NCBI GenBank assembly: GCA_026417375.1
Contig: JAOADJ010000011.1
Location: 29,602 to 93,601, forward strand
DNA length: 64,000 bases
Direction: 5' to 3'
DNA from: Melioribacteraceae bacterium
Lineage (GTDB): Bacteria; Bacteroidota; Ignavibacteria; Ignavibacteriales; Melioribacteraceae
The notes beneath the pieces are model-generated. The model was given only the letters and a program-made list of their open reading frames with translations. It was not told the DNA's origin and searched no databases. Position 1 is the first letter of the stretch; each line of letters begins with the position of its first letter. This document shows, piece after piece, positions 9,033 through 17,873 of the stretch. The position numbers and the translations under genes were made by a program.

Positions 9033-10390
9033 TAAAAATATTCTCTTTCTCTGAAATCAACACCAAGTTCATGAGTAACAAAATTTTTAGCTGCTTCTTT
9101 ATCAATTTCACTTAATCCAACAATAGACATAACAACATGTGTATAATTTTTTGCTTTTTTTGCAAAGTCAATCATTTCATTATGTAGCGAAGGATCTACT
9201 CTCATCAACTTAGCATATTGTTCGGCATCTGTTGAATTTAAGCTAATTGAAACTACATCAATTAAATCTTTTAGTTCCGGAGTAATATCTTTTTTATTGA
9301 TATAGTTGCCGTGACCATCTGTATTCATTCTTGTTTTGCCACCATTTTCTTTAACATATTTTGCCACTTCTTTTACAACATCCCATCGAATTGTTGGTTC
9401 GCCATAACCACAGAAAACAATTTCACTGTAATTTTTAGGATCTCCAATTTCTTTAATATATACTTCAGCATCGGGTTCTTCTGCTTTGGACATTTTTAAA
9501 TTATATCCATTAATCATAGCATCACCTTTTCTGTCGCAAAAAACACAATCAGCATTGCAACGATTTGTAACATTAATATAAAGTGATTTACCAATTTGAT
9601 AAGTGAAGCTAACTTTTGGTTTCATACCAATACCAAATAATTTAAATGCATTATAAGATGTGGTTCTTGCAACATCTTCTGTTCTTAAATTATGAACTTC
9701 TGCAATTTTTTCAGCAACTAATTTTACATTTGATGGTTCATTACGTTCACCTCGGTGTGGAACAGGAGTCATAAAAGGTGAATCGGTTTCAAGTAATAAA
9801 TTTTCAACCGAAACTCTGCTTAATATACTTCTTAATGAACTCATATTTTTAAATGTAATATTTCCGGTGAAAGAAATGTAATGCCTAAGTTCAATTAACT
9901 CTCTTGCATCTTCAAGGGAACCTGCAAAACAATGAAACTGAGCTTTTAAATTACTTCCTTTATAAGAACGAATTATATTCATCATATCGAAATTTGCATC
10001 CCGGTTATGAACTATAATTGGTTTGTTCATTTTTAATGAAATATCAATCTGGGAAGTAAAAGCTTCAATCTGTTTTTCTTTTGGTGAGAAGTCATAAAAA
10101 TAATCTAAACCAATTTCTCCGATTGCTACAACTTTTTTGTGAGTTGCTAATTCTTCTATTTGTTGAATTAAAGAGTTATTCCAATCTTTTGTATCATGTG
10201 GATGAACTCCAACAGCTGCATAGATTATATCATATTTATCTGCAAGTTCAATTGCTTTTTTCGAAGTTTCAATATCAGTTCCCGGAACTATAATAAAATT
10301 AACATCTGAGTTTTTTGCTCTTTCAATTACTTTATCTAAATCATTTTCAAAATTATGATAGAATAAATGAGCGTGTGTATCTATAAACAT
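9032..10390 (-). CDS. TatD-family metal-dependent hydrolase fused to a radical SAM domain
   Basis: A two-domain 452-residue protein. Residues 1-256 are a TatD-type TIM-barrel nuclease with metal ligands in THAH (His6, His8), Glu92 in IGEIGLDYF, His128 (IVHNRD), His153 and Asp203 (LLETDSPF). Residues 260-452 begin CNADCVFC, giving Cys278, Cys282 and Cys285 in the CX3CX2C order of a [4Fe-4S] radical SAM site, with GYGEP shortly after. A TatD-associated radical SAM family is known, as neighbour or fusion; its reaction is not. The radical SAM part is short, lacking the usual C-terminal extension. It sits between purM and dacB. Confidence 0.9.
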   Translation of the reverse strand: MFIDTHAHLFYHNFENDLDKVIERAKNSDVNFIIVPGTDIETSKKAIELADKYDIIYAAVGVHPHDTKDWNNSLIQQIEELATHKKVVAIGEIGLDYFYDFSPKEKQIEAFTSQIDISLKMNKPIIVHNRDANFDMMNIIRSYKGSNLKAQFHCFAGSLEDARELIELRHYISFTGNITFKNMSSLRSILSRVSVENLLLETDSPFMTPVPHRGERNEPSNVKLVAEKIAEVHNLRTEDVARTTSYNAFKLFGIGMKPKVSFTYQIGKSLYINVTNRCNADCVFCDRKGDAMINGYNLKMSKAEEPDAEVYIKEIGDPKNYSEIVFCGYGEPTIRWDVVKEVAKYVKENGGKTRMNTDGHGNYINKKDITPELKDLIDVVSISLNSTDAEQYAKLMRVDPSLHNEMIDFAKKAKNYTHVVMSIVGLSEIDKEAAKNFVTHELGVDFREREYF

Positions 10391-10405
10391 TAAATTTTCC
10401 TTTAT

Positions 10406-11401
10406 TTAAAAAATTTCTCCAATAATTATTCCCGGTTCATTTACTTCCTTTGAAAGCTCTAATGTTTTATCAACATCATTTTTACCTACAATTGCTATTA
10501 AACCAATTCCAAGATTAAATACATTTCTCATTTCATCATCAGAAATATTTCCTGTTTCTTGTATTAATTTAAAAATCGGTAATGTCTCCCAAGAGTTCCA
10601 TTCAATTTTTATTTCGTGTGAATCAGGAACAACACGTTTTGTATTTCCAATAATTCCACCACCGGTAATATGTGAAAATGCTTTTACGGAAATATTTTCG
10701 TTTAATTTCATAATTAAATTCAAATATGATTTATGAATTTGCAAAAGCTCTTCGCCAAGTGATTTATCTAAAATTTCCGGTTTATCATTGACTGAATATT
10801 TTTCAAACAAAACTTTTCTTGCAAGGGAATAGCCATTTGTATGCAAGCCGGTAGATTTAAAACCAATTAATACATCACCATTGGTTACATTTTTACCATC
10901 AATTATTTTATCTTTTTCTACTATTCCAACAATAGTTCCGGAAATATCATATTCGTTTTCATCATAAAGACCGGGCATTTCGGCTGTTTCACCACCAATT
11001 AAAGCAAAGTTGTTTTCTTTACAAGCAATAGAAAATCCTTTTATAATTTGTTCGGCTTTTTCAGGAATTAATTTGCCGAAAGCCATGTAATCCATAAAAT
11101 ATTGAGGAATAGCACCGCAAACAGAAATATCATTTACGCAATGATTTACTAAATCCTGACCAATAGTGTCATGTTTATCCAAAGCAAAAGCAATTTTAAG
11201 TTTGGTTCCAACTCCATCAACACTTGATACCAAAACAGGTTTATTCCATTTAGAAAGATCAACTTCGTAAAATGCACCAAAGTGACCAATCCCCGAAAGA
11301 ACATTTTTATTAAAAGTTGATTTTGCTAAACTTTTTATTCTTTTAACAGTTTCATCACCCGCTTGAATATCAACACCCGCATTTTTATAAGTGGTTTCCA
11401 A
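10406..11401 (-). CDS. purM: phosphoribosylformylglycinamidine cyclo-ligase PurM (AIR synthetase)
   Basis: Fifth step of purine synthesis, closing the imidazole ring of FGAM with ATP. The 331-residue protein carries GVDIQAGDETVKRIK near the start, SSVDGVGTKLKIAF, HCVNDISVCGA, GGETAEMPGLY and AFSHITGGGIIGN, all PurM signatures. The start codon is TTG at 11401, supported by a GAGGA ribosome site five bases upstream. Transcription probably starts from the divergent region shared with hrcA. The next gene follows after 15 bases. Confidence 0.96.
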   Translation of the reverse strand: METTYKNAGVDIQAGDETVKRIKSLAKSTFNKNVLSGIGHFGAFYEVDLSKWNKPVLVSSVDGVGTKLKIAFALDKHDTIGQDLVNHCVNDISVCGAIPQYFMDYMAFGKLIPEKAEQIIKGFSIACKENNFALIGGETAEMPGLYDENEYDISGTIVGIVEKDKIIDGKNVTNGDVLIGFKSTGLHTNGYSLARKVLFEKYSVNDKPEILDKSLGEELLQIHKSYLNLIMKLNENISVKAFSHITGGGIIGNTKRVVPDSHEIKIEWNSWETLPIFKLIQETGNISDDEMRNVFNLGIGLIAIVGKNDVDKTLELSKEVNEPGIIIGEIF

Positions 11402-11422
11402 TTAATCCTCAAATTTTTTATA

Positions 11423-11430
11423 CAAATATA
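11423..11430 (-). promoter_or_regulatory. candidate -7 promoter box of purM
   Basis: The minus strand reads TATATTTG, an exact TAnnTTTG, 22-29 bases ahead of the purM start. No TTTG stands at the ideal distance upstream, so only the -7 box is claimed. Confidence 0.35.
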
Positions 11431-11483
11431 TGAAAAGCAAAATTGAAACTTAGATTTTGATAAAATTGTAATATGCAACGCTA

Positions 11484-11512
11484 ATTTTGGATTTGCATCT
11501 AATCTGCAAAAT
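11484..11512. promoter_or_regulatory. imperfect dyad upstream of hrcA
   Basis: ATTTTG at 11484-11489 pairs with CAAAAT at 11507-11512, and inside it GATT (11490-11493) pairs with AATC (11501-11504), leaving a two-base TG bulge. It is not the classic CIRCE element (TTAGCACTC-N9-GAGTGCTAA), which I do not find here. It may be a diverged operator for HrcA or an RNA hairpin; function is inferred. Confidence 0.3.
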
Positions 11513-11526
11513 AGAACGTTTTTTAA

Positions 11527-11534
11527 TAACTTTG
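11527..11534 (+). promoter_or_regulatory. candidate -7 promoter box of hrcA
   Basis: TAACTTTG matches TAnnTTTG and lies 22-29 bases before the hrcA ATG. The best -33 partner is TCTG at 11503-11506, one mismatch from TTTG at 20-base spacing. Confidence 0.4.
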
Positions 11535-11555
11535 CACTATTAAAAATTAGAAACT

Positions 11556-12599
11556 ATGACAGAGTATCAGTTAAAAGATAGAGAAAAAGCAATATTAAGA
11601 TTTGTAATTCATCAGTTTATTTTGACAGCTAACCCTGTTGGTTCTCGTAATGTATCTAAAAAATTTGACCTTGGTCTTTCACCGGCATCAATTAGAAATG
11701 TTATGGCTGATCTGGAAGATATGGGTTTACTGGATCATCCACATACTTCAGCCGGAAGAGTTCCAACAGATAAAGGGTATCGTGTTTATGTTGATTCTTT
11801 AATGGATCCTCCTGTTATAGATTTAACTTCAAAAAAAGTTGTTGATGAAAATCTTTCTGTTCAAAATGAAACTGAAGAATTATTAAAAATTACTTCCGCA
11901 ATTTTAAGTGATTTAACTAATCAGCTTGCATTAGTTACTTATCCAAAGTTTGAACAAGCTGAATTAGAAAAAATTCAACTTGTTCAGTTAAGTTCAAAAA
12001 GAATTTTAGTTGTTGTTAGTGTAAAATCCGGATTAGTTAAAACAATTACTTTGGAAGTTGACGCTGAAGTAAAAGAAGATCAACTTCAATCAATTCAACA
12101 ATTATTAAATGAAAGATTAAGCGGTTTAAAATTTTCAGAAATAAGAACATCATTTCAGGAAAGAGTTAAAGATATTTCTTCTGAAAAATATCGCCCTATA
12201 ATTCGTGTTTTTCTTGATAGCGTTGATAAAATTTTTACAGATTCAAGTATTGATAAAACATTTATAGCCGGCACAAAAAAAATGTTATCTCATCCGGAAT
12301 TTTTTGACCACGATAAATTTCAAAGTGTTATTGAACTTGTTGAAAATAAAGATATTATCATTCATGTTTTAGATAAAAACAAAGAAATAGCTAAAAACGA
12401 TATAGCAATTAGTATAGGTAATGAAAACAAAGATGAAAAACTTTCTGATTATAGTATGATTTCAAAAGAATATAAAATTGGTGATTTAACTGGTACGCTT
12501 GGTATTATGGGTCCTAAAAGAATGGACTATTCAAAAATTATTGCTGCAGTTGTTTATATTGCAGAACAATTAACCGAAGAACTAACTAAACAAAGATAA
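11556..12599 (+). CDS. hrcA: heat-inducible transcription repressor HrcA
   Basis: Repressor of the class I heat-shock genes, classically acting at CIRCE with help from GroEL. The 347-residue protein begins with a winged helix: LTANPVGSRNVSKKF, the recognition helix LSPASIRNVMADLEDMGLL and HPHTSAGRVPTDKGYRVYVD. The rest matches the HrcA dimerisation and inserted domains. It leads hrcA-grpE-dnaJ, with 18 bases to grpE. Oddly, no canonical CIRCE is visible upstream. It is divergent from purM. Confidence 0.95.
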   Translation: MTEYQLKDREKAILRFVIHQFILTANPVGSRNVSKKFDLGLSPASIRNVMADLEDMGLLDHPHTSAGRVPTDKGYRVYVDSLMDPPVIDLTSKKVVDENLSVQNETEELLKITSAILSDLTNQLALVTYPKFEQAELEKIQLVQLSSKRILVVVSVKSGLVKTITLEVDAEVKEDQLQSIQQLLNERLSGLKFSEIRTSFQERVKDISSEKYRPIIRVFLDSVDKIFTDSSIDKTFIAGTKKMLSHPEFFDHDKFQSVIELVENKDIIIHVLDKNKEIAKNDIAISIGNENKDEKLSDYSMISKEYKIGDLTGTLGIMGPKRMDYSKIIAAVVYIAEQLTEELTKQR

Positions 12600-12617
12600 A
12601 ATTTGGAGTAGTAATTT

Positions 12618-13232
12618 ATGGATGAAATTAAAGAACAAAATAATAATGTTGGAAACGAAGAAGTAAAAGAACCAGAAACTATTCAACAACAAGATCAAGC
12701 TCAAGAACCAGAAAAAATAGAAGAAAATGAAAATCAATTATTAAAGGAAAAAATATTGGAATTAGAAAAACAAAACGCTGAATTAAAAGATACATTACTA
12801 AGAAAAGTAGCTGAATTCGAAAATTATAAACGAAGAAATGAAAATGAACAAATTAATTTAATAAAATATGCTGCTGAACCTTTTATTAAAAGTATTTTAA
12901 CAGTTTATGATGATTTAGAAAGATCGTTAAATCATATTGATGATCAAAACAACTTTGAACAAACTAAGAAAGGTTTGCAATTAGTATTCGAAAATTTTAA
13001 TAAAATATTAGAATCACACGGCGTAAAAAAAATTGAAGCTAAAGGACAACCATTTGATGTTCATCTTCATGAAGCTTTAATGCAACAACCAATTGAAGGC
13101 GTTGATCCTCATACAGTTTTAGAAGTAATTGAACCCGGATATTTATTTAAAGATAAAGTAATTCGTCATGCAAAAGTAATTGTTAGTTCAGAATTAGCTT
13201 CTCAAGATGAAAATCATCAATCACAAGAATAG
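12618..13232 (+). CDS. grpE: nucleotide exchange factor GrpE
   Basis: Co-chaperone that releases ADP from DnaK. The 204-residue protein opens with a very acidic, Gln-rich unstructured tail, then a long coiled coil (about 40-80) containing [16 protein letters not shown]. The C-terminal beta domain contains [10 protein letters not shown] and [26 protein letters not shown] site precedes the ATG and dnaJ follows 11 bases later. The partner dnaK is not in the window. Confidence 0.96.
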   Translation: MDEIKEQNNNVGNEEVKEPETIQQQDQAQEPEKIEENENQLLKEKILELEKQNAELKDTLLRKVAEFENYKRRNENEQINLIKYAAEPFIKSILTVYDDLERSLNHIDDQNNFEQTKKGLQLVFENFNKILESHGVKKIEAKGQPFDVHLHEALMQQPIEGVDPHTVLEVIEPGYLFKDKVIRHAKVIVSSELASQDENHQSQE

Positions 13233-13243
13233 GAAAAGAAAAA

Positions 13244-14359
13244 ATGGCTAAAAGAGATTATTACGAAGTGCTTGGTGTTAGTAAAGATGCATCAGCTGAA
13301 GAGATTAAAAAAGCTTACAGAAAATTAGCAATGCAATATCACCCCGATAGAAACCAGGGGGATAAAGAAGCTGAAGAAAAATTTAAAGAAGCTGCTGAAG
13401 CTTACGAAGTTTTAAGTAATCCTGAAAAGAAAGCTAAGTATGATCGTTATGGTCATAGTGGCTTACGTGGTGGAGAAGATTTCCATAGCTACCAAAACGT
13501 TAATGATATTTTTAGTCACTTCTCAGATATTTTTGGCGGTGCTTTTGGTGGTTCATCTATTTTCGATGACTTTTTCGGAACTTCTTCCAGTAGATCAAGA
13601 CAAAGATCAACAGGGCAACCGGGAGCTGACCTAAAAATTACTCTTAAATTAACTTTAGAAGAGATTGCAAAAGGAACTACTAAAAAAGTTAAAATTAAAA
13701 AATACAATAAATGTACTTCTTGTAATGGAACAGGTGCTAAAAGTAATGCTTCATTCAAAACATGTACTGCTTGTAACGGAACCGGTGAAATTCGACAAGT
13801 ATCAAGATCAATATTTGGTCAGTTCGTAAATATTCAACCTTGCAATAATTGTAGTGGAACAGGAAAAATAATTTCTGAACCTTGTTCAAGTTGCAAAGGA
13901 GATGGAAGAATTCATGATGAATCAACAATAAAAATTAATGTTCCTGCTGGTGTTAATGATGGTAATTATATGACATTACGTGGTGAAGGAAATGCAGGTA
14001 AAAATGGTGGTCCCAATGGTGATATAATTGTCATTTTCGAAGAATTACAACATGAATATTTTACTCGCGACGGTGATAATATTATTTATGACCTTTATAT
14101 CAGTTATCCCGAAGCAGTTTTAGGAACCGAAGTTGAAGTGCCAACTTTAAATGGAAAAGCAAAATTAAAAATTGAACCGGGAACTAATGCCGGTAAATAT
14201 TTAAAGATGAGAGAAAAAGGAATTCAACACTTGAATGGACATGGTGCCGGAGATCAATTGGTTAGAATTAATATTCATGTTCCAAAAGTTATTACTCCTA
14301 AAGAAAAAGAGTTGTTAAAAGAATTACAAAAACAACCTAACATGAAAATTGGCAATTAG
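13244..14359 (+). CDS. dnaJ: chaperone protein DnaJ (Hsp40, type I)
   Basis: Hsp40 co-chaperone that stimulates DnaK ATPase. The 371-residue protein has all type I parts: a J domain (1-70) with the HPD tripeptide in YHPDRNQGD, a Gly/Phe-rich linker rich in FGG, and four zinc-binding repeats. Those repeats read [24 protein letters not shown] and CSSCKGDG. The C-terminal substrate-binding domains follow ([20 protein letters not shown]). It is third in hrcA-grpE-dnaJ. Confidence 0.97.
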   Translation: MAKRDYYEVLGVSKDASAEEIKKAYRKLAMQYHPDRNQGDKEAEEKFKEAAEAYEVLSNPEKKAKYDRYGHSGLRGGEDFHSYQNVNDIFSHFSDIFGGAFGGSSIFDDFFGTSSSRSRQRSTGQPGADLKITLKLTLEEIAKGTTKKVKIKKYNKCTSCNGTGAKSNASFKTCTACNGTGEIRQVSRSIFGQFVNIQPCNNCSGTGKIISEPCSSCKGDGRIHDESTIKINVPAGVNDGNYMTLRGEGNAGKNGGPNGDIIVIFEELQHEYFTRDGDNIIYDLYISYPEAVLGTEVEVPTLNGKAKLKIEPGTNAGKYLKMREKGIQHLNGHGAGDQLVRINIHVPKVITPKEKELLKELQKQPNMKIGN

Positions 14360-14420
14360 TTTTTCTTGAGATTTATGAAAATATTTTAAACAACAAAGCA
14401 CAGTTTTTAAATGAGGGCTA

Positions 14421-14924
14421 ATGTTGAATAAAATTATTGATCAACTTTCAAGTAAATTAAATCTTACTAACACAGAATTAAAAATTTTTCTTTTTTTATT
14501 GTTTACATTAATTGGTGGAATAATAATTAATGTTTGGAAATCAAGTCAAAAAGAAGATTTACTTGAAGTTGATTATTCAAAACAGGATAGTATGTTTTAC
14601 TCATCAATTGGAAATATAGAAGATGAAGAAGGTTTGTCAATTGAAAACACTAATCAGGCAAGCAATAATTTAATTAAGGTAGAAAGAAAAAAAGTTGAAA
14701 ATAGCAATGTAAATAAAAATATTAGCACTGTAGTTAAAATTAATTATGCAACAGAAGATGAGTTAAGTAAACTGCCCGGAATAGGAATTAAAACTGCAAA
14801 AAATTTAGTTGAGTATAGAAATAAAAATGGTGCTTTTAAAAATGCTGATGAATTATTGAATGTTAAAGGCATAGGAAAATCGAAGCTTGAAAAAATAAGA
14901 ATGTTATTAAATTTCGATAAATAG
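14421..14924 (+). CDS. membrane-anchored helix-hairpin-helix (ComEA-like) protein
   Basis: A 167-residue protein with one transmembrane helix at about 21-39, a low-complexity linker, and a C-terminal double helix-hairpin-helix domain from about residue 107: INYATEDELSKLPGIGIKTA, then NVKGIGKSKLEKIR. That domain is the hallmark of ComEA-type DNA-binding proteins used in DNA uptake. Similar small anchored proteins in many bacteria have no proven competence role, so function beyond DNA binding at the membrane is inferred. A PilM-like gene follows 12 bases later, which fits a pilus/uptake theme. Confidence 0.8.
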   Translation: MLNKIIDQLSSKLNLTNTELKIFLFLLFTLIGGIIINVWKSSQKEDLLEVDYSKQDSMFYSSIGNIEDEEGLSIENTNQASNNLIKVERKKVENSNVNKNISTVVKINYATEDELSKLPGIGIKTAKNLVEYRNKNGAFKNADELLNVKGIGKSKLEKIRMLLNFDK

Positions 14925-14936
14925 TTTTGAGGATTT

Positions 14937-15851
14937 GTGTTTAATAACCATGCAGGAATAAATTTAACTGAATCAAAACTTCAAGTTGTTGAAATAAATT
15001 ACCGTGATGATTCATTTTATTTAGAAACAATAGAACAAATAATTCATGCTGAAAGTTTGACTCCGAATTTAGAAGAAGAAAAAATAATTTCGATTCTTCA
15101 AAACTCATTTGACAAACTAAACAAACGTAAACAATTAATTACAAAAAACATTTCTTTTTCATTACCAAATAATTTTTTTAAGATTTTTGAAATACCATAT
15201 GATGATTCACTTGTTAAGAAAGATTTGATGGAACAATTTAGATGGGAATTATCAATTCTTTTTCCTCAATGTAACCCGAATAATTTTTTACTTCAGCATA
15301 TTGAAATAGATAAAAGTTCAGTAAGACAAGAAAAACGAGCTATTGTAATTGCGATAGATAAAAATCATGTTTCATGTATAAATAAATTTTGTGAAAGAAA
15401 CGATTTGCAATTAAAATTTATAGATAATGTTCATCTTGCTTCAAATGCATTTCTTTATTTAGAAAAACCAAATAATGAAAATGAAGTTTGTTTAACAATT
15501 TATATTGATCAGAAATATTCTTCATTAAGTTGTGTTGAAGGGGTTCATCCGTTTTATTTCAAAGTTTTAAAACCTAACTCTCAAAACATTTTTGAAGAAT
15601 TGACCGAAACAATAAAAAAAATGGAAGATTATAAACTACACATAAAAGATTTTTCAAAAGTGTTGCTTTATGGTCAGGATATTGCCGAAGAATTTGAAAA
15701 TAAATTAAAATCTTTTTTTGGGTTGCCATTAAAAAAAGTTAATCCGTTTGAAAGATTAAAAATTGATGAAAAGATTAAGAACAATCCTTTTTACAGAATT
15801 AAATATAATTCATTCACAGCCGCAACTGGTATTGCACTAAGAATAATTTAA
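14937..15851 (+). CDS. PilM-like (actin-fold) protein of unknown function
   Basis: A 304-residue protein starting at GTG, with GAGGA only three bases upstream. It begins HAGINLTESKLQVVEI, the phosphate-1-like strand of PilM/FtsA actin-fold proteins. It later has KKNISFSLPNNFFKIFEIPY and FRWELSILFP, which resemble PilM and its relatives. There is no signal peptide or membrane helix. In type IV pilus systems PilM is the cytosolic platform, but no pilN, pilO or pilQ genes are here. The single-base overlap with rsmD (TAATG) suggests coupling. The family call is moderately sure; the role is not known. Confidence 0.55.
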   Translation: MFNNHAGINLTESKLQVVEINYRDDSFYLETIEQIIHAESLTPNLEEEKIISILQNSFDKLNKRKQLITKNISFSLPNNFFKIFEIPYDDSLVKKDLMEQFRWELSILFPQCNPNNFLLQHIEIDKSSVRQEKRAIVIAIDKNHVSCINKFCERNDLQLKFIDNVHLASNAFLYLEKPNNENEVCLTIYIDQKYSSLSCVEGVHPFYFKVLKPNSQNIFEELTETIKKMEDYKLHIKDFSKVLLYGQDIAEEFENKLKSFFGLPLKKVNPFERLKIDEKIKNNPFYRIKYNSFTAATGIALRII

Positions 15852-16411
15852 TGAGAATAATTGCCGGAAAATATAAAGGAAGAGTTGTAAAATTTCCTAA
15901 AAGCGATTTAGTGCGTCCAACAACAGATAGAAACAAAGAATCTATTTTCAACTATTTAACAAATCAAATTGATTTTGAAGGTATAAAAGCACTTGATATT
16001 TATGCCGGTTCAGGTTCACTTGGTTTAGAAGCATTAAGCAGAGGAGCATCAGAAGTTCATTTTGTAGAGAAAGATTTTCGGGTTTCAAAAATGCTCGAAG
16101 AAAATATTTCCTCCTTAAATGCAAAGAATGAATGTAAAATTTTCAGAATGGAAGCACTTCGTTTTTCAAAATTAAAAGATCATGAAAAATATAATTTAAT
16201 TTTAGCCGATCCACCTTTTTTTCAACATGATATTCATACAGTTGTAAAAAATTTAATCGTTAATAATTTTTTAATTGAAGATGGAATATTACTTGTCGAA
16301 AGATCAATTCAAACAAAAGAAAAAGATCAGGAAGCATTTCAGCAAGAATATTTCAGAAAACTTGGTGATAGTTTAATTTACATTTTTGATAATCAAAAAA
16401 ATTTTTCATAA
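15851..16411 (+). CDS. rsmD: 16S rRNA (guanine-966-N2)-methyltransferase RsmD
   Basis: SAM-dependent methylation of G966 in 16S rRNA during 30S assembly. The 186-residue protein opens MRIIAGKYKGRVVKFP and has VRPTTDRNKESIFNYL, SAM motif I ALDIYAGSGSLGLEALSRGA, and the catalytic motif LADPPFF (normally DPPF). It overlaps the preceding PilM-like gene by one base and is followed after 55 bases by coaD. The rsmD-coaD pairing is widespread in bacteria and supports both calls. Confidence 0.95.
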   Translation: MRIIAGKYKGRVVKFPKSDLVRPTTDRNKESIFNYLTNQIDFEGIKALDIYAGSGSLGLEALSRGASEVHFVEKDFRVSKMLEENISSLNAKNECKIFRMEALRFSKLKDHEKYNLILADPPFFQHDIHTVVKNLIVNNFLIEDGILLVERSIQTKEKDQEAFQQEYFRKLGDSLIYIFDNQKNFS

Positions 16412-16466
16412 AGTTTTTTCTTTGATTTGGCTACATTATTTTTCATTAGTACAAATAGAGAATAAA

Positions 16467-16946
16467 ATGAAAAAAGTAATTTATCCCGGAACATTCGATC
16501 CTGTAACAAACGGACACATAGATATTGTAAGAAGAGCAGTAGAATTATTTGATGAAGTTGTTGTTACAGTTGCAAAAAATCCAACCAAAACAGAATTATT
16601 TACAGTTGAAGAAAGAATAGAAATGTTGAAAGAAAGTTTGAAGGAATTTCCAACAGTAACTGTTGATTCGTTTGGAGGATTGGTAGTAGATCATGCAAGG
16701 CAAGTTGGTGCTATAGGAATTATTCGTGGATTAAGAGCTGTAAGTGATTTTGAATATGAATTTCAGATGGCTTTAATGAATAGAAAATTAGCTGGTGAAA
16801 TTTCAACAATTTTATTGATGCCTCATGCTCGATATACATATTTAAATTCAACAATAATCAGAAACCTTGCTGCCTTTGGCGGAGATGTTTCCGGTTTTGT
16901 ACCGGAAATAGTAGAAAAGAAATTGAAAGAAAAGTTTAGAAAATAA
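16467..16946 (+). CDS. coaD: phosphopantetheine adenylyltransferase CoaD
   Basis: Transfers AMP from ATP to 4'-phosphopantetheine, the penultimate step of CoA synthesis. I use the ATG at 16467, giving MKKVIYPGTFDPVTNGH and 159 residues, the usual family length. A longer reading frame from 16386 would add 27 unrelated residues. The nucleotidyltransferase motif is TNGH (T/HxGH) and the second motif is YLNSTIIRN (ISSTxxR type). IIRGLRAVSDFEYEFQM is also diagnostic. A strong terminator follows the stop. Confidence 0.96.
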   Translation: MKKVIYPGTFDPVTNGHIDIVRRAVELFDEVVVTVAKNPTKTELFTVEERIEMLKESLKEFPTVTVDSFGGLVVDHARQVGAIGIIRGLRAVSDFEYEFQMALMNRKLAGEISTILLMPHARYTYLNSTIIRNLAAFGGDVSGFVPEIVEKKLKEKFRK

Positions 16947-16981
16947 AAAAGCTGCATTAATTTCTTAACGCAGCTTTTTTT
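16945..16981 (+). terminator. intrinsic terminator after coaD
   Basis: AAAAAAGCTGC pairs with GCAGCTTTTTT around a small inner TTAA/TTAA stem, followed by a T-run. The flanking A-run means it could also stop minus-strand transcription, from the redox operon ending at 17002. It closes the hrcA-to-coaD block. Confidence 0.85.
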
Positions 16982-17001
16982 GTAAACTTATTCTAAATAT
17001 A

Positions 17002-17607
17002 TCAGTTCAAAAGTTTTTTGATGTGATTTTCATAAACTGATATTGGCTGTAAACCTTGATAGCTTGCTATTATTTTCCCTTTTTTATCAACTATAAATGA
17101 TGTTGGTATTGCTTCAATTCCACCATAATCCATTATAACTTTTTGATTAAAATAAACTACTGGATAATTAATTCCATAATTTTTAATAAATGGTACAACT
17201 TCGCTTTTTGTTTGAGTATCAACAGAAATTCCAATTATTTCAACTCCCTTGTTTCCATATTTATTTTTTAGTTCAATTAAATCCGGAATCCCTTTTCTAC
17301 ATGGTGGACACCACGTTGCCCAAAAATCTAAAATTACAACTTTACCTTTTAGATTTGATAATTTTAATGTTTTACCATCTGTTGTTGGCAATTCAAAATC
17401 TGGTGCCATAGATGATGATTGAATTGGTGAAGGTATATAGTTTGGTGGATATGGACCATTTGGTTCTTTGCCACCGAATAAATAATCAAAATTATTAAAA
17501 ACAAAAAGTAGAAGAACAATTGTTATAAATATACCTGTATAAATTCTACCTCTGTCTTTTTTATTCAATTTAGGTGATTTTAATTTCATTATTTGATTTA
17601 TGTTCAT
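17002..17607 (-). CDS. membrane-anchored TlpA-like thiol-disulfide oxidoreductase
   Basis: A 201-residue protein with a short basic cytoplasmic tail, one membrane helix at about 22-38, a Pro-rich linker, and a TlpA/ResA-type thioredoxin domain facing the periplasm. The active site is WCPPC with Cys100 and Cys103, inside VVILDFWATWCPPCRKG. A cis-Pro loop lies in AIPTSFIV. The first ATG is backed by GAGG five bases upstream. It is last of four same-strand redox genes (17002-18714), suggesting periplasmic thiol reduction; the partner protein is unknown. Confidence 0.88.
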   Translation of the reverse strand: MNINQIMKLKSPKLNKKDRGRIYTGIFITIVLLLFVFNNFDYLFGGKEPNGPYPPNYIPSPIQSSSMAPDFELPTTDGKTLKLSNLKGKVVILDFWATWCPPCRKGIPDLIELKNKYGNKGVEIIGISVDTQTKSEVVPFIKNYGINYPVVYFNQKVIMDYGGIEAIPTSFIVDKKGKIIASYQGLQPISVYENHIKKLLN

Positions 17608-17660
17608 TTATGCCTCGTTAATGTTTGTTGAAAAATAAGAATTTATTACTAAAAGAAAAA

Positions 17661-17873
17661 TTAAATTGATTTACATAAAAATTTTTGATTTAATTCTTTA
17701 ACAAAATTTTCAATTTCATTTTCAGTAAATCCTTTTTCTAAGGCAGCATTTTCTAAAGTTCCCCAGATTGGTTCGCCACAAATTAAACATCTTATTCCTT
17801 TTTCACTTAAATATGAAACTGCTTCAGGTAAAAGGTTTACCAATTCTTCTATTTCAATTTGTTTGGTTATCAT
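17661..17873 (-). CDS. DUF1858-type small CxxC protein
   Basis: A 70-residue protein beginning MITKQIEIEELVNLLPEAV. I start it at 17873; a longer frame reaching 17978 only reads antiframe through the neighbouring gene. The layout, with an N-terminal ITK, a leucine-rich helix, CLIC at 29-32 and then WGTLENAALEKG, matches the DUF1858 redox-disulfide domain. That domain is often found with hybrid-cluster or sulfur proteins. The start lies inside the end of the upstream gene (20-base overlap). Probably a small cytosolic dithiol protein; activity unknown. Confidence 0.75.
   Translation of the reverse strand: MITKQIEIEELVNLLPEAVSYLSEKGIRCLICGEPIWGTLENAALEKGFTENEIENFVKELNQKFLCKSI

Noticed and set aside
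11402..11555. CIRCE operator upstream of hrcA
   Set aside because: Neither TTAGCACTC nor GAGTGCTAA, nor a near match with the 9-base spacer, is present.
16386..16466. 27-residue N-terminal extension of CoaD
   Set aside because: It overlaps the end of rsmD and precedes the universal MKKVIYPGTFDP start; the family length of 159 fits the later ATG.
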